Positions 25,010 to 31,351 of a DNA stretch of 31,351 bases are shown piece after piece. A model generated the notes under the pieces. That model saw only the letters and a program-made list of their open reading frames with translations. It was not told the origin of the DNA and made no database searches. A program made the position numbers and the translations under genes. The DNA comes from Stramenopiles sp. TOSAG23-2 (Eukaryota > Sar), in NCBI GenBank assembly GCA_900128395.1, contig LT649372.1:1-31351 (forward strand). Reading direction: 5' to 3'. Numbering within the stretch: the stretch's first letter is position 1; each line of letters opens with the position of its first letter.

Positions 25010-26638
25010 ATGCGAAGATTAGCAAAACATATGCTACCAGATAAATACAAAACAAATGAAGATGTTGCAAGAAAAGCAATGTATGGACAAAATGTAAAAA
25101 AAAGAAAAAAATCATCAAAGCAATGGTGGTCGAAATTTTGTAAAGCATTATTTTTAGGAATTGTAATGGCCGTTGTAGGCTTTTATAAATTTGGAGGTGA
25201 TACATATCAAAATAGTAGTAATGGTCTAGATGGCATGGATCCTGCTGATTTATCGGAGAAAGAGCAAGCAAAAATTAGACTTTTTGAAGATAGAGCACAA
25301 GTGGAATTATTAACTGGTAAATATGAAAATGCTGACAAGTTATATGCTAAAATATTAGAAATCAACCCAAAGCATGGTGAATCGTTATATGTTCGTGGAA
25401 TTATACGCACAACAAGGACGGATGAAGCAAGTTTACGGGAAGGCATCGAATATTTTAAACGCGCGTTGCATGTGGATCCAAAACGTTCAGATTATTATGC
25501 TGGTTTAGCCGAAGCTTATCAAACATTAGGAGAGAAATCAAAGGCACTTTCTACATATGAACGTGTTGTGAAATATTCACCAAAAGATGCAAATGCGCAT
25601 AATGATATTGGTTTATTATATATGGATCAACACAAGATGGGGAAAGCACGTTATTATTTGGAAAAGGCCATTAAAATTAATCCAAAGCATCCAGAAGTAT
25701 TGAATAATTTAGGAAAATTAGAACAAGAAACTGATCATATACGAGAAGCAATTGATTTTTTCACAAAAGCAATTAATGCAAAACAAAATTATGCAATAGC
25801 ACATTTAAACATAGGTACTTTGTATGCAAAATTGAAAGAGAAAGAAAAGGCCAAGTTTCATTTAAAAGAAGCATTAAAGCTTGAACCAGATAACGAAGAA
25901 ATTATGCAAGCGAAATTTATATTACAAATGTTGGAGTCTGAAAAAGAGTTTGTTGATCCAGATAAATTTGAGGAAGTAAAAGATTCATTTCATAAACATA
26001 CGGAAACGTTGTTTAATGATTATGCAAATACATTTGAGAAACATTTGGAGAAAAATTTAAAATATAGAATACCAACAGTAATACGGGAGAAAGTCCATGA
26101 GTTACATGAAGGAGAAACAACTTTACGAATTTTAGATTTAGGTTGTGGCACTGGTTTAATTGGCAAAGCACTTGAACCATATGTTTCAGATGAGGAAGGT
26201 AAAATCTATGGCACAGATTTAAGTGCAAAAATGATTATCGAAGCTGAGAAGAAGAAAATTTATAGCAAATTATGGACGGAAGATTGCCAATTAACATTAG
26301 AACGCTTTGAAAACGATCCATTAGATGTTATAACTGCAGCTGATGTATTTGTATATATTGGAAATTTAGAAAGCATATTTGCCAAGGCAAAAGAAGCATT
26401 GGTTTTTGGCGGTTCATTCATATTTTCCACTGAAACCTGTGAGGAATGTAATGCATATCAAATTAATACAAAAACGATGCGGGTACGACATTCAAAAGAA
26501 TACATATTGCGTTTAGCGAATGAACATGGTTTTGATATTTTATCATCTGAAAGTACATGGGGTCGTGAAGAAAGTGATAAGAAAGTCAACATGGAAGTAT
26601 ATGTCATGTCACCAAATCCACTGAAAAGTGGTATGTAA
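25010..26638 (+). CDS. Membrane-anchored TPR-repeat SAM-dependent methyltransferase
   Basis: The 542-residue protein has three parts. Residues 1-42 are basic, followed by one short hydrophobic segment (about 43-59), so it is probably a signal-anchored membrane protein. Residues about 90-310 contain roughly six TPR units (A...Y...A......P, for example NAHNDIGLLYMDQHKMGKA). Residues about 330-535 are a class I Rossmann methyltransferase with motif I ILDLGCGTG (374-382), acidic-loop GTDLS (401-405) and DVITAADVFVYIG (439-451). The FNDYANTFEKHL...LKYRIP lead-in is typical of the predicted TPR-methyltransferase group (COG4976) seen in bacteria. The substrate is unknown. The bacterial flavour suggests old transfer, but codon use looks like its neighbours. 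The first ATG is used. The gene is intronless and convergent with the next gene. Confidence 0.93.
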   Translation: MRRLAKHMLPDKYKTNEDVARKAMYGQNVKKRKKSSKQWWSKFCKALFLGIVMAVVGFYKFGGDTYQNSSNGLDGMDPADLSEKEQAKIRLFEDRAQVELLTGKYENADKLYAKILEINPKHGESLYVRGIIRTTRTDEASLREGIEYFKRALHVDPKRSDYYAGLAEAYQTLGEKSKALSTYERVVKYSPKDANAHNDIGLLYMDQHKMGKARYYLEKAIKINPKHPEVLNNLGKLEQETDHIREAIDFFTKAINAKQNYAIAHLNIGTLYAKLKEKEKAKFHLKEALKLEPDNEEIMQAKFILQMLESEKEFVDPDKFEEVKDSFHKHTETLFNDYANTFEKHLEKNLKYRIPTVIREKVHELHEGETTLRILDLGCGTGLIGKALEPYVSDEEGKIYGTDLSAKMIIEAEKKKIYSKLWTEDCQLTLERFENDPLDVITAADVFVYIGNLESIFAKAKEALVFGGSFIFSTETCEECNAYQINTKTMRVRHSKEYILRLANEHGFDILSSESTWGREESDKKVNMEVYVMSPNPLKSGM

Positions 26639-26687
26639 AAAGAGCGAGAGACAACGAAAAGTGTATATGATATGTGTGTCTAGAGAT

Positions 26688-26708
26688 ATAAAATACGAAG
26701 TATTTTAT
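26688..26708. terminator. Hairpin ATAAAATAC-GAA-GTATTTTAT
   Basis: A perfect 9-bp stem with a GAA triloop, 50 nt past the stop of the TPR-methyltransferase gene. It shares the 9-mer TACGAAGTA with the spacer at 12.9 kb. A 3'-end processing or termination role is a hypothesis. Confidence 0.4.
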
Positions 26709-26881
26709 CCAAAAAAGTACGAACGTATGTCATATGATAAAATATATTTTTCGATTTTAGTGGAGAAGATAGATATAATATATTAATATTGGCTCAAAGC
26801 ACTGCTGTATTTCTTTGGAGAGGTAGGAATCTTGTTATGAGTAGGAATTAAAAAAATTAATATACGCGTACATTTTAATTA

Positions 26882-26897
26882 AATACGATTTCGTATT
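26882..26897. terminator. Hairpin AATACGA-TT-TCGTATT
   Basis: A perfect 7-bp inverted repeat with a 2-nt loop in the same convergent spacer. It is built from the same TACG/CGTA words as the other 3'-3' spacers. Role inferred from position only. Confidence 0.3.
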
Positions 26898-27161
26898 AAT
26901 CTAGATATTTTTTTTTAATTTTTTTACGAAAAACCATCATATATATTTTACAAAATATTATCATACGTATGCCATATATGATATGATATGATATGATAAT
27001 TATTATTTTATATTAGAAAAAAAATCTAGTGTGATCCATATATTTAATGGCGAGTTTCAGCGTTGTGTGGTGGATCTTTTTTTAAAAAAATTGGAATATT
27101 GATGTCCCAAGCGTACTTTTCATCGTGAATTCCCGTAACAAAACATCGCTGAAGTCTAGAC

Positions 27162-28766
27162 CTACGACGTACGATCCACCAAAACTGCTTCCCTATCTTC
27201 TTTTGGATTTTTACTTCCTGCACCTGGTTTGACAACAGAAGAAGTATTAATTGCTGTTTTATTAATACTTTCTGCGTTAACTATAGTTTCTTTTGGTGGT
27301 GGAGGAGGTGGTGGTGAAGAAGTTACTTTTTCTTGTTGTGTTTCATTATTGTCCTCTTTACCAAGAACTTTGTTTTCTTCTTCATTTTTTTGCTTTGTTA
27401 CTACATATTTAGATGCACGCATACGCATTCCACCATTCGTTGGTGGTGGTCCAGGTGGTGGTTGTGTTGTACCATTATTAATATTGATACTTGCTTTTGG
27501 TTTTGGTGGTGGACCAGGTGGCTTTGGTTTTGTTGTTGTTGTAGATCTTTTTGATGGTGATGCTGGCATGGATGATGTTGATGGATTTACACCTTTTAAT
27601 ATTTTTGATAATTCTTCTTTAGCAGATTCTTTTTTCTTCCCACTTCCTTTCTTTTTCTTTTTTTTAGTTGGATCTTTCATATTGACTGCACGTTTTAATT
27701 TGAACCATGCAAATGCCATAAGCAATGCTAACCCACCAAATATGGAGGAAACGATTGATATGATCATTATTTGTGTATCACTATCTACAGCTGATCTAGT
27801 CGGTTTATTTGCAATGAATACTTGGGCACCTGCATATGATGTCATGACGCCATTACCGCCTTTAACAACCACATTTACAAAATATTTTTCACCAGGTTTA
27901 CCAGTAAACACTTTCATCACCAACGTTCCATTACTTTTAGGTTCAAACCCTCCATCATCTAATGGAGTGCCAAATTGTTCCACACCACATGCAGTGTACA
28001 TAATTTGACATGCTTTTGATGCCCAGTAATCTTGGCACACAGGTAATATTTTTTTCTCATTGCCCTGGAATATGCTTGACAATGCATTGTTATCCGATTC
28101 CGCATTTGTACTATTATCACCCTCTTCATTTTCATCCTCTTCAACGATTAATGATTTATATACTTGATACATTGCATTTTTATCCCATTCCGACGCTTTA
28201 AATTTTACTTTGATTGCAGGTATGGTTAACTTTTCTTGCTTTGCCTCTACATAACCAAATTCGCCAGGCCGTGTTGGTGCAGCCCTAATATTACGACTAG
28301 TATATGCAACGAGTGAAATATTTGCATCTTTAAATCCTGCTATTGTTATATAATAATCCCGATTATACATACGTGTATCAATCTGTTTAATGGAACCTGG
28401 TTCTGTGTTATTTGCTTCGTAACGATAATCAAATTCATTTGGCCATGGGAATGGATTTGTTTTTGCCCACATAAATACACCACCACTACATGGTGAGGCA
28501 CGTACATGTATTGTTGGTGCTAAATGATTGATTAATGTTAAATCTTCTATACGAAAATGATAATGTTTATGTTCATTCTTTTTTATACTAATCGTATATG
28601 GTTTTGATTCGATTAATTTCGTACAAGTTGTTTCTTTTAAAGGTGCATCTTGATATGTACATTGTGGTGGTGGTAGTGGTGTTGTAATTCCATTATTTGA
28701 TGATGCAACAATGGCAACAATGATTAATTGTATAAATACAACTGTTATATACAATACACGATACAT
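27162..28766 (-). CDS. Type I membrane protein with PPC/NDNF-like ectodomain and Pro-rich tail
   Basis: The 534-residue protein has a signal peptide (1 to about 22), an ectodomain (about 23-330), one membrane helix (about 332-354) and a cytosolic tail (355-534). The ectodomain has two similar beta-rich parts. The first (55-157) includes KHYHFRIEDL, a cysteine in HVRASPCSGGVFMW, and YYITIAGFKDANISLVAY, a pattern recalling PPC or NDNF-like domains (tentative). A second (about 240-320) ends KYFVNVVVKGGNGVMTSYAG. The tail starts with a Lys-rich stop-transfer stretch. It then carries several polyproline blocks (PPGPPPKPK, QPPPGPPPT, SSPPPPPPPKE) of the kind bound by profilin, EVH1, WW or SH3 domains. 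A surface receptor or adhesion protein linked to actin is inference. The stop is TAG. It is divergent from the cadherin-like gene. Confidence 0.88.
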   Translation of the reverse strand: MYRVLYITVVFIQLIIVAIVASSNNGITTPLPPPQCTYQDAPLKETTCTKLIESKPYTISIKKNEHKHYHFRIEDLTLINHLAPTIHVRASPCSGGVFMWAKTNPFPWPNEFDYRYEANNTEPGSIKQIDTRMYNRDYYITIAGFKDANISLVAYTSRNIRAAPTRPGEFGYVEAKQEKLTIPAIKVKFKASEWDKNAMYQVYKSLIVEEDENEEGDNSTNAESDNNALSSIFQGNEKKILPVCQDYWASKACQIMYTACGVEQFGTPLDDGGFEPKSNGTLVMKVFTGKPGEKYFVNVVVKGGNGVMTSYAGAQVFIANKPTRSAVDSDTQIMIISIVSSIFGGLALLMAFAWFKLKRAVNMKDPTKKKKKKGSGKKKESAKEELSKILKGVNPSTSSMPASPSKRSTTTTKPKPPGPPPKPKASININNGTTQPPPGPPPTNGGMRMRASKYVVTKQKNEEENKVLGKEDNNETQQEKVTSSPPPPPPPKETIVNAESINKTAINTSSVVKPGAGSKNPKEDREAVLVDRTS

Positions 28767-29429
28767 CTTTTTGTTATCTTGTGGTTATTGTTATTGTTGT
28801 TGTTGTTCTGATTGTTGTATTGACATATATATATCACTTTCACATTCGTGTAAATGCAGTATATATATATATGTATATAAATGTGTACTACTACATGTAA
28901 TTTCTGCATCATAAATAATAATAACATAATAAAAGTTGTTTTTATTTTTTACATCGCCTCTCGTATAATGGTATGCCTATGTTATCTCAAAATTTGGATC
29001 TGATCATATGTTATCATCTGGGGGGGGAATGCTATTTAGATATTTAGATACTACTATAGGCAATAATAATCGGAAATTTATTATGATTCTACCAGACAAG
29101 CTTTTGGGAAGTTTAGTCAAATAAGAACAAAAAACAACAGTGTTTTAGTTTTTTCAAACAACACACAAAGTGCCAAAATAATACAGGAGGTACACAATTA
29201 TTATACAGAGGAAGGTTATAATATTATTATATTCAGACTCTATTATACTAATACCAGGTAATATACCAGGGTGCCAGGTATAAAATAAGACACAAAAAAA
29301 AAATAAATATTAACCAATTATAACACTCGATATCATAACTTATTATAATATCAAAATATATACATAGATAGATAGATTACACATATTATAATAACAAACT
29401 CTTTACACAAATATACTTTAAAAGCAATA
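28767..29429. other. Divergent intergenic region, 663 bp
   Basis: A head-to-head spacer between two secretory-pathway genes. It has a (TA)n tract at 28861-28872 (about 95 nt from the minus start), a G run near 29021-29027 and GATA units near 29367-29375. A stretch near 28960-28985 (TCGTATAATGGTAT) looks faintly like a tRNA D-arm, but no acceptor or T-arm closes. No gene is called. Confidence 0.5.
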
Positions 29430-31214
29430 ATGATGAACAATTTTTTGAATAAGACGAAATATTTACGTAAATTATGTTTTGTCGTTTCTGTGCTTCTGTC
29501 GTCTATAATTAATAACGTAACTGGGCAGGGTATAACAGAACTCTTTATAACAGATCAAAATGGTATTGGAATTCCAATAAATCCATATTTTACTACTGGC
29601 CAATTGACTGGATATACGGCAACTGCTGAAACAACAACAACGTCTTTGACATTAACTGCTACATTTGGAAGCGGGTCCGCAACCGCTAAAACAAATAGTG
29701 GCAATGCTGTATCATTGACTACCGGTGTAGTAGCCGGGGATGAATATGTAACAGAAGTTACAAGTACATATCAAGCAGATAAGAGTTTAACGAAAGATGA
29801 GTGTAAAGTATATGGGGAGAGTATTAACAAATGGGGAGGTGAGCTTGATGCTTTAAGAGTTGAAACCGAATTCGCTCCTCCACTAAGCTGTTACTTTGGA
29901 GGTGATGGTAATGTCTACTTTTTGAAATCGTCCAGCGCGCGACAGATATATGCTTGTAGCACAGCTTTTCCATGTGTTCAAAAAATATTTTCCACAAACC
30001 TTGAAATTGTAGTTGGTATAAATACGTTAACTGTTTTCTCTTCTACAGATGGTTATTATGAAATAACAATTATAAGAGCTACAACGTTAGGACAGCGAAT
30101 TACATCTACTGCTATAAGCAAACCACCAGGATTTCATGACATTCAGCCTCCAAAATTAATGTTAAGTCGTAGCGATGGCAGACCAGCTTTATATATCGAA
30201 ACGTTAAGTAACCCTCTGCCAGCAGACGGCGTCCCAACAACTAATAATTCACCTGTTCTTAATGTATTAGTTTCTGTACAGACGGTTACGATGCATTTAT
30301 GGATTTCAGATGATTTTTCAGGTTGCAAAACGGTAGAAATTATGACTTCTGGGCGTGACGGTTCTGACACTACTTCGATAATGAGACAATCTTCGCCACG
30401 GCAGGCAGAACACGGCTATACTTCCACTCGTCTAAATGGCAGATGGGAACTCCAAAAAGCTATTCCTTCACTTTCTGCAAATGGCACATGGGCAATATCT
30501 TTCATACGATTAACAGACTTACAAGGTAATGTTTATACATATTTCGAACCAGAATTAATAGCGTTAGGTGTTCCTACCAAATATCAAGTTATATCAGCAT
30601 TATGTATGACGTCTCCGTGGTTATGTCCTGAATACAGACAAATACAAGATTTAGTTAATAAAGATGATGAACGTAATAATAGACAAGCTTGGATTTATTA
30701 TTATTATCGTCAAGTATGGTATGATCCACAGGAACCTGTATGTGGTTTGTCCGGGGGTATGTGTCAAAAGCCTGGGACGTTTATTGATTTTGATAAAGCT
30801 ATTGAAGTAGAAAGTGCCATACAAAAAAATAGACTTCCAGATTGTAATCCGATTACACATTTATGTGGTGAGGACGCTAATGAAGTATACGAGTTAAATG
30901 CAGACATTTTCCTTAACATGACGGGCCTTATCAATAATGTAGAAGCATCTATTTGGGACAAAGATTCATATGTTGCACAAACTGAAGATCGAGTAAGAAC
31001 GTACTGCAAAAATTCTAGAAAAAATTGGCTGGATAAGTTTAATACGATGTCTGACGCTGAAAAAGAAGACGCTGCCGTCAATTATTTCGAATTCTGCTTT
31101 GGGATGTCAAATAATACAGAGATTGATTATACGCAATTAGAATCAGCTTCCTCAGGAGCTTCCTCGGGAGCTTCTGCGGGGGCGAATAACGATGAAAGTG
31201 GTAGTAACTATTAA
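29430..31214 (+). CDS. Secreted protein with cadherin-like beta-sandwich domain
   Basis: The 594-residue protein has a signal peptide (core at about residues 14-30, mature from about 33). Residues 33-110 fit a cadherin-like beta-sandwich (Cadherin-like beta-1 type): ITELFITDQNGIGIPINPYF, then YTATAE...TSLTLTATFGSGSATA. Residues 115-230 are a cysteine-containing beta-rich part (DECKVYGESINKW, PPLSCYFGGDGNVYFLKSSS). Around residues 240-390 is a second sandwich with HLWISDDFSGC and, at its end, GTWAISFIRLTDLQGNVYTY followed by a FEPELIALGVPTKYQV-type tail. The remainder has spaced cysteines and ends in a Ser/Gly/Ala-rich stretch with SSGAS repeats. No membrane segment or GPI-type hydrophobic tail follows, so it should be secreted or wall-associated. 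Candidate N-glycosylation sites are present (NGT, NMT, NNT). Function unknown; it may be a cell-surface adhesion or matrix protein. Confidence 0.87.
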   Translation: MMNNFLNKTKYLRKLCFVVSVLLSSIINNVTGQGITELFITDQNGIGIPINPYFTTGQLTGYTATAETTTTSLTLTATFGSGSATAKTNSGNAVSLTTGVVAGDEYVTEVTSTYQADKSLTKDECKVYGESINKWGGELDALRVETEFAPPLSCYFGGDGNVYFLKSSSARQIYACSTAFPCVQKIFSTNLEIVVGINTLTVFSSTDGYYEITIIRATTLGQRITSTAISKPPGFHDIQPPKLMLSRSDGRPALYIETLSNPLPADGVPTTNNSPVLNVLVSVQTVTMHLWISDDFSGCKTVEIMTSGRDGSDTTSIMRQSSPRQAEHGYTSTRLNGRWELQKAIPSLSANGTWAISFIRLTDLQGNVYTYFEPELIALGVPTKYQVISALCMTSPWLCPEYRQIQDLVNKDDERNNRQAWIYYYYRQVWYDPQEPVCGLSGGMCQKPGTFIDFDKAIEVESAIQKNRLPDCNPITHLCGEDANEVYELNADIFLNMTGLINNVEASIWDKDSYVAQTEDRVRTYCKNSRKNWLDKFNTMSDAEKEDAAVNYFEFCFGMSNNTEIDYTQLESASSGASSGASAGANNDESGSNY

Positions 31215-31299
31215 TATATTGTAAAAAATACTTAATATAATGATAAAATAACACTGATGTTTATATTTAATGGATTTTATAACATTACAAATATTCATA

Positions 31300-31351
31300 C
31301 AAGCGCTGTTTCTGGAATTCACCAGATTTTTGGATAGGTGTAAAATCTCAA
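31300..31351. mobile_element. Terminus of a second copy of the TIR element, cut by the window edge
   Basis: From 31300 the sequence CAAGCGCTGTTTCTGG... repeats, in opposite orientation, the right end of the element ending at 24160, with a TA just before it (31298-31299). Identity covers 31295-31351 against 24109-24165 and runs to the last base. The contig probably stops here because the repeat could not be resolved; a chimera is the alternative. Confidence 0.7.

Larger units (their letters stand above)
26639..27161. other. Convergent 3'-3' spacer with small hairpins
   Basis: A 523-bp tail-to-tail spacer. It includes a 9-bp-stem/GAA-loop hairpin (26688-26708), a 7-bp-stem hairpin (26882-26897), CATACGTATG near 26963 and a TGATA repeat near 26977-26998. 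Nothing coding is accepted; the 27044-27235 minus ORF overlaps the neighbouring gene's end and has no support. Confidence 0.55.

Noticed and set aside
27229-28008. 259-codon plus-strand ORF
   Set aside because: It is antisense to the type I membrane protein gene. Its Gly/Phe/Leu-rich translation mirrors the polyproline and Lys-rich tail.
28955-29030. tRNA-like sequence (TCGTATAATGGTAT)
   Set aside because: Only a D-arm-like piece is present; I cannot close an acceptor stem or find a T-arm with GGTTCRANYCC.

Overview
The window is a stretch of nuclear DNA from a unicellular eukaryote. It is visibly AT-rich, with (TA)n and (AAT)n tracts. Coding regions are long and almost intron-free, and the proteins carry Asn, Gln, Lys and acidic runs. 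Typical eukaryotic genes are present: a V-ATPase proteolipid, a MON2 Golgi/endosome scaffold, a WD40 protein, and signal-peptide proteins with PSI-like and cadherin-like domains. One GT-AG intron can be defined. The standard genetic code fits: the eleven readable stops are nine TAA, two TAG and no TGA. I cannot name the species; a free-living marine protist such as a stramenopile is an inference only.

Layout, left to right: (1) partial unknown basic protein, minus, running off the left edge; (2) two-exon Q/N-rich protein, plus; (3) V-ATPase subunit c, minus; (4) secreted PSI-like/coiled-coil protein, plus; (5) 1101-residue WD40 protein, minus; (6) S49 (SppA/SohB-like) peptidase, plus; (7) secreted sulfatase, minus; (8) MON2, plus; (9) adenosine-deaminase protein with an unusual SPOC-like N-terminal region and NLS-like linker, minus; (10) membrane-anchored TPR-methyltransferase, plus; (11) type I membrane protein with a proline-rich tail, minus; (12) secreted cadherin-like protein, plus.

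All twelve genes alternate strand without exception, so the window is a chain of head-to-head and tail-to-tail pairs. Tail-to-tail spacers are short (186-523 bp) and rich in small TACG/CGTA palindromes. Head-to-head spacers are longer (541-2303 bp) and hold the mobile-element debris: a Ty1/copia pol relic (about 11.34-11.50 kb), a 1.15-kb TIR element with TA flanks and two perfect internal duplications (23.01-24.16 kb), and a 282-bp MITE (24.33-24.61 kb).

Both window edges are exact inverted copies of internal sequence. Bases 1-55 match 4779-4833 and look like a fold-back chimera. Bases 31295-31351 match 24109-24165 and look like a second copy of the TIR element where the contig broke. The genes do not form one pathway. 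Several act in the endomembrane or secretory system (V-ATPase, MON2, sulfatase, the secreted and membrane proteins), but this reads as an ordinary genome segment rather than a functional cluster. The most novel single object is the SPOC-like/adenosine-deaminase fusion.
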